From Alteromonas sp. 5E99-2 (lineage in GTDB: Bacteria > Pseudomonadota > Gammaproteobacteria > Enterobacterales > Alteromonadaceae), in NCBI RefSeq assembly GCF_017368475.1, contig NZ_JAFNJE010000011.1, forward strand, positions 46,937 through 110,936: a stretch of DNA of 64,000 nucleotides, written 5' to 3'. Shown here in pieces: positions 55,043 to 63,357 of the stretch (position 1 is its first letter; every line of letters begins with the position of its first letter). Below the pieces are notes generated by a model. It made no database searches. It was not told where the DNA came from and saw only the letters and a program-made list of their open reading frames with translations. Position numbers and translations under genes: made by a program.

Positions 55043-55786
55043 TTACTTACATGCTGCCATGCTAAAAGTGACTTCTGAACCGGACGCAATACTTTGCCCC
55101 GCTTCCATTTCCATAAAACGCAGCGCATAGCGATACTTATTCCCACTTAAGGTTGGGTATACAGTTGCTTTGGGCGGCATTTTTATTCGAATCAATACAT
55201 TTTTATCGTCTGCATTACCTTGGTAAAACCCAGTTTTTGCTACTACATCTACAAATTGACTGCGCTGGCGTAAAAGGCCCAACAGCATGCTAATGGCGTC
55301 GCTGACTAATATCACAGAGCTTAACCAAGTATTTATATCCTTACTTCGCGCTTCGTCAGATTTCCCCAACCAAAAATGAAGTTGAGGCAAATCAAAACTA
55401 CAGGTCGCGCCAGGTATGGCAAAACGCTGGCGAATGGATTGCAAAAAGCCATCGGACTTTAGTTCACTACCGGGTTTACCCGCTGTTTTTAATCCGTCTC
55501 GACATTGAATAACGGCTTTAAGGGTTGTAGAAAGCGCAGTGTTGTCGATATTCGGATGTTGTGACCAAATCACCAAGTTGCGTTCTTGGGCATCAAGGTC
55601 TTTAATGACATCACCGCGAATATCAATTCGCTCTAATAAGTCGAGAAGGGTAAACAAGTGCTCAAAAAACTGAATGTGAAGACGAGAAGACGACGATGAA
55701 CTTGTCAGTGTAATGTTTGCCATTAAGTCTTCAATACGCAAATAATTGCGCATTTTTTCATTTAATGGAAATTCGTACACTGGCAT
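55043..55786 (-). CDS. zapD: FtsZ-associated protein ZapD
   Basis: ZapD cross-links FtsZ filaments through the FtsZ C-terminal tail. The 247-residue protein starts YEFPLNEKMRNYLRIEDLM and shows the mostly helical alpha domain and C-terminal beta domain (NVLIRIKMPPKATVYPTLSG, then NKYRYALRFM) of the family. It partners the FtsZ encoded 6 kb away. The order coaE-zapD-yacG is conserved. Confidence 0.95.
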   Translation of the reverse strand: MPVYEFPLNEKMRNYLRIEDLMANITLTSSSSSSRLHIQFFEHLFTLLDLLERIDIRGDVIKDLDAQERNLVIWSQHPNIDNTALSTTLKAVIQCRDGLKTAGKPGSELKSDGFLQSIRQRFAIPGATCSFDLPQLHFWLGKSDEARSKDINTWLSSVILVSDAISMLLGLLRQRSQFVDVVAKTGFYQGNADDKNVLIRIKMPPKATVYPTLSGNKYRYALRFMEMEAGQSIASGSEVTFSMAACK

Positions 55787-55894
55787 AGTTATGTCTATCT
55801 AATTGATTTATGACAAGCTTACCGCTAACCGCGGTTTTCACCAAGTGTTTTAGTATTGCTAAGGGTCTAAATTAACGTGTGACGAGTGTATAAG

Positions 55895-56509
55895 TTAACC
55901 TGAAACAGAAGCCGCCATTTTTATATACAAATGGTGAAGCTCTATTACCTGCTTTTCGAGCGCCTGCAATGTACTTTCATTGGTAATAACGTCGTTGGCA
56001 ATGGCCCGTCGCTGTTCTCGAGTAGCTTGTGCCTCTATAATGTGTTGAATACCTTCTTCAGTGGCATTATCTCTTGCCATAGCTCTGTGCATTTGTGTTG
56101 CTACTGCACAATCAACCACAAGCACCCGATGAAACAATTCGCTCATTTTATTTTCAGTTAATAAAGGCACATCAACAATACAATAAGATGATTTAGCCTT
56201 GTTCATTTGCGAGAGCATTTCGCTGCGAATTAGCGGGTGCAAGGTTTGGTTTAACCATTGTTTTTTGCTGGGGTCTGAAAATACACATTGGCGCAAATGA
56301 TTGCGGTTGAGGTTGCCATCACTTAATAGTGCCTCTTTGCCAAAGGTATGAACAATGTCGTTGAGTACAGGTTGACCGGCAGCTACTACATCTCGGGCAA
56401 TTTGGTCTGCGTCTACTAGAGTTATTCCATTATTTACAAACAGTTTCGACACAGTGGATTTTCCACTGCCTATCCCGCCTGTTAAACCAATGCTAAAACA
56501 CGATGACAC
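55895..56509 (-). CDS. coaE: Dephospho-CoA kinase
   Basis: CoaE performs the last step of coenzyme A synthesis. The 204-residue kinase has the P-loop IGLTGGIGSGKSTVSKLF, DADQIARDVVAAGQPVL, HPLIRSEM, and VDVPLLTE (the Walker B-like strand). It starts three bases after the pilD stop, so it is probably translated from the pil transcript. A 108-base gap separates it from zapD. Confidence 0.96.
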   Translation of the reverse strand: MSSCFSIGLTGGIGSGKSTVSKLFVNNGITLVDADQIARDVVAAGQPVLNDIVHTFGKEALLSDGNLNRNHLRQCVFSDPSKKQWLNQTLHPLIRSEMLSQMNKAKSSYCIVDVPLLTENKMSELFHRVLVVDCAVATQMHRAMARDNATEEGIQHIIEAQATREQRRAIANDVITNESTLQALEKQVIELHHLYIKMAASVSG

Positions 56510-56512
56510 TCA

Positions 56513-57433
56513 CTACACCCCAAAAACGTAGCTAAAATACAAGTCGGTAATGGGCTGCGCATACATTAAGGTAAGCCAACCTGCTGCCGCAAGGTAAGGG
56601 CCATAGGGAATTTGTAAATTTTTGTCTTTGTTTTGGGTCACTATGATGGTAATACCTACCACTGCGCCAACCAAAGACGATAGTAATATGATAATGGGTA
56701 GCCCTTGCCAACCAGTAAAGGCGCCTAAGGCGGCGAGTAGTTTAAAATCGCCATAGCCCATGCCTTCTTTACCTGTAATCAATTTAAACAGCCAATAAAT
56801 CGACCATAGGCTTAAATAACCAAAAATCGCGCCTAAAATCGCGTCGCTAGGTGAAATAAATAGTCCATTATCACCGGCTAAACTCAGTGCTAAACCAAAC
56901 CATAGCAGAGGTAAGGTAAGCTGGTCGGGTAAATACATGGTATCTAAATCAATACCGCTCATAGCAATTAAAAACCAGGTTACCAGTACCGCGGCTAACG
57001 CGGCGTATCCTGGGCCAAAAAAGTAGGCAACCCACAAACTAAGTAAAGCCGTGGTTAATTCGACTAAAGGATAACGAACAGATATCGGGCTTTTACATTG
57101 ACTGCATTTGCCTTTTAAAAACAGGTAACTGACAACAGGAATATTTTCCCAAGCCCGAATAGCATGTTTGCAATGAGGGCAGGTGCTATCGGGCTTGGCT
57201 AAATTAAAGGTGTCTTGTGGCGCAGCTACATTTTTTGCATTAGCTGCTTCATTTTCATCTGCATTAAAATAGGCATTACATTCATATTTAAAGCTGCGTT
57301 CCATCATAATAGGCAAGCGGTAAATAACCACGTTTAAAAAACTGCCTACCATTAAACTCACTACAATAATAACGGAATAAAAAAACCAAGGAACTGAAAA
57401 AAATGTGTCGAAAAACACATCAAATGATGTCAT
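56513..57433 (-). CDS. pilD: Prepilin peptidase / N-methyltransferase PilD
   Basis: PilD cleaves type IV prepilin leaders and methylates the new N-terminal Phe at the inner membrane. The 306-residue protein has GSFLNVVIYRLPIMMER, the zinc-type double cysteine pair (CPHCKHAIRAWENIPVVSYL then CSQCKSPIS), and two catalytic aspartates in SGIDLDTMYLPD and GMGYGDFKLLAALGA. An acidic, Ala/Asn-rich insertion (about 55-75) is somewhat unusual. It lies 17 bases after pilC. Confidence 0.96.
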   Translation of the reverse strand: MTSFDVFFDTFFSVPWFFYSVIIVVSLMVGSFLNVVIYRLPIMMERSFKYECNAYFNADENEAANAKNVAAPQDTFNLAKPDSTCPHCKHAIRAWENIPVVSYLFLKGKCSQCKSPISVRYPLVELTTALLSLWVAYFFGPGYAALAAVLVTWFLIAMSGIDLDTMYLPDQLTLPLLWFGLALSLAGDNGLFISPSDAILGAIFGYLSLWSIYWLFKLITGKEGMGYGDFKLLAALGAFTGWQGLPIIILLSSLVGAVVGITIIVTQNKDKNLQIPYGPYLAAAGWLTLMYAQPITDLYFSYVFGV

Positions 57434-57450
57434 GAAAAAATAACCTTATT

Positions 57451-58659
57451 TTAAACTACATTACCTAATTGGAATATAGGTAAGTACATAGCAACGATGA
57501 GGCCGCCAATTACTACACCTAATACGGCCATGATCATGGGCTCAAGTAAACTAGTTAAGCCATCTACCATGTCATCTACTTGAGCTTCATAGATGCTGGC
57601 TACTTTACTGAGCATATCATCTACAGAGCCTGACTCTTCCCCTATGGCTACCATTTGGCTCACCATATCAGGGAATACATCAGTAGTACGCATAGCAGAA
57701 TTCATAGGCATACCACTAGACACCTCAGAGCGAACAAACATAATGGCATCTCGATACACTGCGTTACCAGACGCTCCTGCAGCCGATTCAAGGCCCTGAA
57801 TTAAAGGAACGCCAGAGGCAAAAGTAGTAGACAGGGTTCTAGCATAACGGGCAATAGCGCCCTTTTGTAGTATTTCACCAATAACAGGTATTTTTAATAT
57901 TTTAACATCCAGTGAGTCTCGTAATTTTCGTGATTTTTTGTAAGCGCGACCAAACAGATAACCTCCAACAATTAATGCTACGGCAAAATACAAACCATAA
58001 GCCTGCAAGAATCGTGAAATGCCAATCACAAGCTGTGTGAAAGCAGGTAATTCAGCGCCGAAACCGGCGAAAATTTCTTCAAACTGAGGGACTACGAAAA
58101 CTAATAATATAGTGGTTACAATAAAAGCGACGACTAGTACGCCAATGGGATAAAACATGGCTTTTTTGATTTTCGACTTTAGCGCTTCAGATTTTTCTTT
58201 GTAGGTTGCAATGCGGTCATATATTATTTCTAACGAGCCTGCTTGTTCACCAGTTTTCACCAAGTCACAGTACAAGTCATCGAAGTAATTAGGGTGTTTT
58301 CTCAAGGCGACGGATAACATACCTCCTGCTTTTACTTCACTTGCTATTTCCAGTATCAACACTCGCATTGTTTCGTTAGCCATACCAGAAGCAATCATTT
58401 CAAGTGACTGAAGGAGACTAACACCGGCCCCAAGCATGGTTGCCATTTGACGGGTAAAAATAGAAATATCGGCTGATTTGATTTTTTTGGGGCGATTAAA
58501 TAGGGATTTTTGCTGTTTTCTTACACTTTTCGCTGATACACCTTGTCGGCGTAGTAAGTTTTTGGCTTCTATCGCACTTGCAGCAACTATCTTGCCTTTC
58601 CGGGATTTTCCTGAACGGTCAGAACCCACCCAGTTAAATGTATAATTTGATTTCGCCAT
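57451..58659 (-). CDS. pilC: Type IV pilus inner-membrane platform PilC
   Basis: PilC is the polytopic platform on which PilB/PilT turn. The 402-residue protein has two T2SF-type repeats, with DISIFTRQMATMLGAGVSLL early and RYARTLSTTFASGVPLIQGL later, and three hydrophobic helices including the C-terminal MIMAVLGVVIGGLIVAMYLP. It directly follows pilA; the extension ATPase gene pilB, normally between them, is absent. Confidence 0.96.
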   Translation of the reverse strand: MAKSNYTFNWVGSDRSGKSRKGKIVAASAIEAKNLLRRQGVSAKSVRKQQKSLFNRPKKIKSADISIFTRQMATMLGAGVSLLQSLEMIASGMANETMRVLILEIASEVKAGGMLSVALRKHPNYFDDLYCDLVKTGEQAGSLEIIYDRIATYKEKSEALKSKIKKAMFYPIGVLVVAFIVTTILLVFVVPQFEEIFAGFGAELPAFTQLVIGISRFLQAYGLYFAVALIVGGYLFGRAYKKSRKLRDSLDVKILKIPVIGEILQKGAIARYARTLSTTFASGVPLIQGLESAAGASGNAVYRDAIMFVRSEVSSGMPMNSAMRTTDVFPDMVSQMVAIGEESGSVDDMLSKVASIYEAQVDDMVDGLTSLLEPMIMAVLGVVIGGLIVAMYLPIFQLGNVV

Positions 58660-58673
58660 AATATCTCTATATT

Positions 58674-58698
58674 AAAAATGCCCACTAAAATGTGGGCA
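58674..58698 (-). terminator. Terminator of pilA
   Basis: On the minus strand TGCCCAC, loop ATTTTA, GTGGGCA and TTTTT form a good intrinsic terminator (plus 58674-58698). It lies between pilA and pilC and probably lets a fraction of transcripts through to pilCD, keeping pilin in excess. Confidence 0.85.
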
Positions 58699-58733
58699 CT
58701 TGTTTTAATATTGCAAATTTCTATTAACTTTTC

Positions 58734-59156
58734 TTAACAAAGTTGACCATCGCTACATAAATCATCCCAACTAGTTATAGCTCCACCATTTATTTGAGGT
58801 GTTAGTCTAAATGTATCACCGTCAACAGGAGAGTTTGTTCTACCTGTTGTTGTAATAACGCCATCAAGAGTTGTAAGGCCTACCAAATCGTCAGTAGCAT
58901 TTACGTCACTAGGAATACCTTCGACACCACCGTCACATGCTGTAATATCATTAGTTACTTGAAAGCATACTTCTACTGCAGTTTTTGCTGCAGAAGAGGC
59001 ATTAACCACTTCAGAGAATGTCGCTTTATTGGTATAAGTCTGATAAGCAGGCAAAGCTACTGCAGCCAAAATACCAATAATCGCAACAACAATCATCAAT
59101 TCGATTAGGGTAAAACCTTTTTGGTTTTGGTTGGTTTTTACTTTTGACATAGTCAT
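58734..59156 (-). CDS. pilA: Type IV major pilin PilA
   Basis: The prepilin has a positively charged leader ending QNQKG, cleavage before [20 protein letters not shown], and Glu at position 5 of the mature protein. Three Met codons lie close together (59162, 59156, 59150); GGAGAG is six bases from the one at 59156, so I use it. Mature pilin is about 126 residues, with four cysteines; the last two (LCSDGQLC) form the usual C-terminal loop. A possible minus-strand promoter (TTGTCA, 17 bp, AATACT) lies upstream. The 249-base gap to nadC holds no gene. Confidence 0.92.
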   Translation of the reverse strand: MTMSKVKTNQNQKGFTLIELMIVVAIIGILAAVALPAYQTYTNKATFSEVVNASSAAKTAVEVCFQVTNDITACDGGVEGIPSDVNATDDLVGLTTLDGVITTTGRTNSPVDGDTFRLTPQINGGAITSWDDLCSDGQLC

Positions 59157-59405
59157 AAACATCTCTCCAGGTGCACCGTTAAGTTGTGCGTATATAAGTT
59201 CACATTAGGTTGTTGAAAAATACCTTGTAGCAGTGCTTATGCACGCCTCGGCATGTATCAAGTATTAGAAACAAATAACCATCTGACAAGTATTTATATT
59301 AATACCTTTGTTTAAATACACTTAATAAATCGAAAATGAGTATTAGCGTATGCAATTTACTTTAGTTGTGTTTTTGCAAAAATGGCAAATATAAAACGAA
59401 TAAAT

Positions 59406-60278
59406 TTACGATTTAGTTATATTTAAACGCATTGATAAATCAATGGCTTGTACTGTTTTTGTGAGTGCGCCAGATGAAATATAATCAACACCTGTGTTAC
59501 ACAGCTCTGTTAGCCTGTGATGAGTAATATTGCCAGACACTTCCAGTTTACAACGGCCGTTTACAAAGGCTACTGCGCTTTTGACCTGTTCTGTGGAAAA
59601 ATTGTCCAGCATAATAATGTCTGCGCCTGCTAATGTGGCTTCTTCAAGCTCGGTAAAGGTTTCTACTTCTACTTCAAGGGGTTTGTTGGGCGCTAGTATT
59701 TTTGCTTGGTTAACGGCAGCTGTAATACCACCACAAGCGGCAATGTGGTTTTCTTTAATTAAAAACGCGTCATATACACCCACTCTGTGGTTAATGCCTC
59801 CACCACAGGCAACCGCGTATTTTTGCGCTAATCGAAAACCCGGTATGGTTTTGCGGGTGTCTAGTAACCGAGTTTGGCTGTGTTTTATGTATTGTACGTA
59901 ATTATAGGTTGTGGTGGCTGTAGCACTTAAAAACTGTACAAAGTTTAATACTGTGCGCTCTGCAGTTAATAATGCTCTGGCATTACCTATGAGTGTGAAC
60001 AATACTGCGTTAGCCGACACTCGTTGGCCGTCTTTAACATGGGCAGTAATTTTAATTGTGCTGTCGACTTGTTGACAAGTTGCATACACCCAATCTAGCC
60101 CACACATCACCATGTCTTCGCGGGTAATAATGGTGGCTTTGGCAGTTTGCTGTGCTGGTATTAGCGAAGCAGTAATGTCGTCATGGTTATTTACGCGCCC
60201 ACCTAAATCTTCTCGCAGCGCGTCTCTAACGTGTTTTTGGATGTCGCTATGAGTGGGTTTGTGTTGTATTGCTGCCAT
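59406..60278 (-). CDS. nadC: Quinolinate phosphoribosyltransferase NadC
   Basis: NadC makes nicotinate mononucleotide from quinolinate and PRPP in de novo NAD synthesis. The 290-residue protein has LREDLGGRVNNHDDITASL, the RTVLNFVQFLSATATTTYNY block, LLDTRKTIPGFRLAQKYAVA, GGGINHRVGVYDAFLIKENH, and IMLDNFSTEQVKSAV with LEVSGNI. Full length. Its place beside pilA and opposite ampD is conserved in gammaproteobacteria. Confidence 0.97.
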   Translation of the reverse strand: MAAIQHKPTHSDIQKHVRDALREDLGGRVNNHDDITASLIPAQQTAKATIITREDMVMCGLDWVYATCQQVDSTIKITAHVKDGQRVSANAVLFTLIGNARALLTAERTVLNFVQFLSATATTTYNYVQYIKHSQTRLLDTRKTIPGFRLAQKYAVACGGGINHRVGVYDAFLIKENHIAACGGITAAVNQAKILAPNKPLEVEVETFTELEEATLAGADIIMLDNFSTEQVKSAVAFVNGRCKLEVSGNITHHRLTELCNTGVDYISSGALTKTVQAIDLSMRLNITKS

Positions 60279-60310
60279 GACTGCGCCTTGCCTTATTAAT
60301 GAAGAATGAA

Positions 60311-60862
60311 TTAAAACGTGCGCAGAATAAGCCAGTCTTGCTTTTGAGTAAACTCTAACTGGCTCAGTACACTCATTCCAAGCAGTATTTTGTCGTCTTG
60401 CATTCCTGGATTAATAGACGCTGAAACCTGATTCAGTTGAATGTCGCCTAATTGAAGGGTATTTATGGTGGTAAATGCAATTTCTACATCGCCATTGGCC
60501 GTACTTGATATGCCATAGCCTTGGGGGCTAACGCTGAGTTTATTGGCAAGGTGCGCAGGAATGGAAACATTGGTCGCACCTGTGTCTACCAAGAAAGTGA
60601 CTGTTTCGCCGTTTATCTTGCCTTTTGCAACATAGTGTCCTTGCCTGTTTCTTTTTAAACGCACTTCGACTTGCTGCCCTGATACACTGGATTGTACGTA
60701 TTGATTGGGGTTGGTTTGTTTTTCAAGCAAACCTGAAAACGCCCACACACACAAGCCTAATGCACTTATCCATGCGCACAGCGCCATCCATTTTGCGGCT
60801 GGTTGTGGACGAGTGTTTGAGGTAGTATCGGCATTCGAATTGGGGTCGTCTTCATAAGACAT
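60311..60862 (-). CDS. Membrane-anchored retropepsin-like aspartic protease
   Basis: The start is ATG 60862 (SYEDDPNSNADTTSNTRP); upstream codons open to 60997 are not protein-like. A polar N-terminus of about 25 residues, one membrane helix (about 26-44), then a clan AA aspartic protease domain with the catalytic VTFLVDTGATNVSIPAHLA (DTGA) and LGMSVLSQLEFTQ near the end. The single domain would need to dimerise to be active. The periplasmic substrate is unknown (TIGR02281-type family). It is 32 bases upstream of nadC on the same strand and divergent from ampD. Confidence 0.85.
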   Translation of the reverse strand: MSYEDDPNSNADTTSNTRPQPAAKWMALCAWISALGLCVWAFSGLLEKQTNPNQYVQSSVSGQQVEVRLKRNRQGHYVAKGKINGETVTFLVDTGATNVSIPAHLANKLSVSPQGYGISSTANGDVEIAFTTINTLQLGDIQLNQVSASINPGMQDDKILLGMSVLSQLEFTQKQDWLILRTF

Positions 60863-60943
60863 AACAATGTTCCTAAGGTTAACGTGTGGCAATCGCGAAG
60901 CGCATAAAAACAAAAAGCCTGTGGCGAACGAATATAATAAAAC

Positions 60944-61492
60944 ATGAGCAATACAACAAGTACACAAATACCAATAGAGTGGATACCGTCGTCCCATTTT
61001 GACGAACGTCCAGATGAAAACGATGTGTCTTTATTGGTGATCCATAATATCTCACTCCCTCCGGGACAATTTGGTAGTGGTGATATTGTGCGTTTTTTTC
61101 AAGGTGATTTAGATTCCCGTGTTCACCCTTTTTATAAAGAAATTGAAGGGGTGCGCGTGTCGGCTCATTGTTTAATCGAACGCACAGGCAAGGTTTTGCA
61201 ATTTGTGCAGTTTAAACACCGCGCATGGCATGCCGGAAAATCAAGCTTTCAAGGACGTAATTGCTGTAACGATTTTTCTATTGGCATTGAAATGGAAGGC
61301 ACTGATGACCATATATTTACCGACGCGCAATATGCGTCTTTAATTAACATCACAAAACAGATTATGAAAGACTATCCGGCTGTTACGTTAGGGCGCATAG
61401 TAGGTCACAGCGATATAGCGCCGGGGCGAAAGACCGACCCAGGTCGTCATTTTGATTGGTGCCGTTTTAGAACTGGGTTGGTTGAAAAGTAG
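60944..61492 (+). CDS. ampD: 1,6-anhydro-MurNAc-L-Ala amidase AmpD
   Basis: AmpD is the cytoplasmic zinc amidase that splits anhydro-muropeptides during wall recycling and so controls ampC-type induction. The 182-residue protein has no signal peptide. Ligand regions are visible: VSLLVIHNISLPPGQFGSGD (first His), FKHRAWHAGKSSFQGR, and GHSDIAPGRKTDPGRHFDW (second His and Asp). It is divergent from the retropepsin-like gene and followed by ampE after 55 bases. Confidence 0.96.
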   Translation: MSNTTSTQIPIEWIPSSHFDERPDENDVSLLVIHNISLPPGQFGSGDIVRFFQGDLDSRVHPFYKEIEGVRVSAHCLIERTGKVLQFVQFKHRAWHAGKSSFQGRNCCNDFSIGIEMEGTDDHIFTDAQYASLINITKQIMKDYPAVTLGRIVGHSDIAPGRKTDPGRHFDWCRFRTGLVEK

Positions 61493-61547
61493 ACAGTAAG
61501 TCTGCGAATGCGTATTGTGACAATGTTGAACAAAAGTTTGGAGTTTT

Positions 61548-62387
61548 ATGACTATTCTTGCACTACTGAGTGCGCTAGCGTTAGAGCGTGTAACAGTAAA
61601 ATTAAACCACTTTCAAGGCGAGCGATACGCAGAGCGTTATTATTCTTGGCTAAATGCAAAAGAATGGTTGTCTAATGATAGCGGCAGTGTGTATTGGTTA
61701 TTAGTAGCACTCATTCCCGCTTTTACTACATCGTTAATCTTGAACCTCTTACCGGGTAACCTTATTGCTTTCGTGGTTGAAATCGTTGTTTTATTTGTTT
61801 GTTTAGGTAGCCAAACGCTGCGAAACACTTATAAGTGTTTTATACAGTCGGCCAGTCGAGGGGATTTGGACGGGTGTTATTTACATAGTCAGGCTATGGG
61901 TCATTGTGACACTCAACCGGATCAAGCACCTTCGTTTGGTTTGCGCCTAGTGTGGTTAAACTACCAATACTATGGCGGTGTGGTGATAGCCTTTGTTCTA
62001 TTCGGTGCACCCGGAGCGGTTTTTTACACTTTAGTGCGAGAAGGTTTTGAGTTTTGCTGTAAAGATAACGATTTTTCGGTAAAGGCAATCAGAACAGTAA
62101 GGCATTGGGTTGATTGGGTACCTGTGCGTATTTGTTCTTTGGGTATGTTGTTAGTGGGTAATTTTGCCAATGGCATTACAGTGTGGACAAGCACCTTATT
62201 TTCTTTTGCCGAAAGTGCGGTGTCGGTTATTACAAGAGTTTCTGCTGCATCTGAAATATTGCCCACTAAAGAAGACGCTGAATCTGATCCATTACTAGAG
62301 CCCGGCATTTTAGTAAAACTTGCGAAACGAAATATGACGTTTATTCTTGTTGTTGTATCTTTATTAACCGTTTTTGGTGTTTTGTAG
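61548..62387 (+). CDS. ampE: AmpE inner-membrane protein
   Basis: The 279-residue CobD/CbiB-related membrane protein has about four helices and the family blocks LLSALALERVTVKLNHFQGE, VWLNYQYYGGVVIAFVLFGA, PGAVFYTLVREG, and VDWVPVRICSLGM. AmpE was proposed to sense beta-lactam stress with AmpD, but its role is unsettled. A hairpin follows the stop. Confidence 0.92.
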   Translation: MTILALLSALALERVTVKLNHFQGERYAERYYSWLNAKEWLSNDSGSVYWLLVALIPAFTTSLILNLLPGNLIAFVVEIVVLFVCLGSQTLRNTYKCFIQSASRGDLDGCYLHSQAMGHCDTQPDQAPSFGLRLVWLNYQYYGGVVIAFVLFGAPGAVFYTLVREGFEFCCKDNDFSVKAIRTVRHWVDWVPVRICSLGMLLVGNFANGITVWTSTLFSFAESAVSVITRVSAASEILPTKEDAESDPLLEPGILVKLAKRNMTFILVVVSLLTVFGVL

Positions 62388-62419
62388 TCATCGTACCAAT
62401 TTGTCTCGGTTTATTCTCT

Positions 62420-62450
62420 ATCCCGCTAAATTAGCGGGATTTAAAATTTT
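62420..62450 (+). terminator. Probable terminator after ampE
   Basis: ATCCCGCTA (62420-62428) pairs with TAGCGGGAT (62432-62440); the tail TTAAAATTTT is only partly T-rich. Confidence 0.6.
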
Positions 62451-62525
62451 ATGTACATTTAACGTTAAGAAAATCACATTCAAATTTGAGCGTGTTAACA
62501 AAATCTTTTAAACTAGTTAAAAGGT

Positions 62526-62543
62526 AAATTGGTAATACCATTT
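62526..62543. promoter_or_regulatory. PdhR operator
   Basis: AAATTGGTAATACCATTT matches the PdhR site pattern (ATTGGT, three bases, ACCAAT) with one half-site difference. It lies about 50 bases before pdhR. A weak promoter (TTAACA at 62495-62500 with TAAAAG 17 bp on) is just upstream, so pyruvate-relieved autorepression of pdhR-aceE is likely. Confidence 0.82.
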
Positions 62544-62594
62544 GTTGGAAGGCAATGATGTCATCAACAAATATAAAGAAGGGCTTCTATTTTT

Positions 62595-63356
62595 ATGCGT
62601 CAAGAACGTCAACGTTTATCTGATGTGATTACTGACAAACTAGAAGCAATGATCTTGGATGGGTCATTTATTGCTGGCTGTAAATTACCGTCCGAACGTG
62701 AGCTTGCTTTGCGTTTTGATGTGTCTAGGCCTTCTTTAAGGGAAGCAATGGGTAATCTTCAGGCAAAGGGATTAGTCGAGCGCAAACAAGGTGGTGGGAC
62801 TTTCGTTAGTAAGCAATTAAATGCTGCAATGACCGACCCGCTGATGGCGCTAGTGACGAGTAAACCTGAAGCACAATTTGACCTTTTGGAATTTAGACAT
62901 GCGTTAGAAGGCATGGCTGCCTATTATGCGGCTCTGCGAGGGCAACCAGACGATTACCGTAGGTTGTCAGTCGCATTAGATACATTGAACGAACCTTGTA
63001 AAGCAGCAAGCACGAGGCAACAAGCCGAAGCGCTAGGCGAGTTTTACATGACCATGGCGAAAGCAGCGCACAATGCAGTATTGCTTCATGTGATGCGTAC
63101 CATGCGAGCCATGTTAGTAGATAACATTGAACGGAACTTGAATCTACTAAGTGAGTCTGTTGATGTGGGAGCAACACTTTCCACACAACGAAAAGAGATT
63201 GTTGATGCCATAGTAACAGGGAATCCTGATACGGCTCGACAGGCTAGTAATAGTCACTTGGCGTTTATTGAAGAAACGCTGTTACAAATTAATCAACGCG
63301 ACACCCGTGTACAACGAGCGTTGCGGCGTATAGAGACGACTAAAATAGGACAGTAA
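62595..63356 (+). CDS. pdhR: Pyruvate dehydrogenase complex regulator PdhR
   Basis: PdhR is a GntR/FadR-type repressor that senses pyruvate. The 253-residue protein has the winged helix (LPSERELALRFDVSRPSLRE then AMGNLQAKGLVERKQGGGTF) and a FadR-type helical ligand domain starting DLLEFRHALEGMAAYYAALR. Its own operator lies upstream and aceE starts one base after its stop, so it heads the pdh operon. Confidence 0.95.
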   Translation: MRQERQRLSDVITDKLEAMILDGSFIAGCKLPSERELALRFDVSRPSLREAMGNLQAKGLVERKQGGGTFVSKQLNAAMTDPLMALVTSKPEAQFDLLEFRHALEGMAAYYAALRGQPDDYRRLSVALDTLNEPCKAASTRQQAEALGEFYMTMAKAAHNAVLLHVMRTMRAMLVDNIERNLNLLSESVDVGATLSTQRKEIVDAIVTGNPDTARQASNSHLAFIEETLLQINQRDTRVQRALRRIETTKIGQ

Positions 63357-63357
63357 T

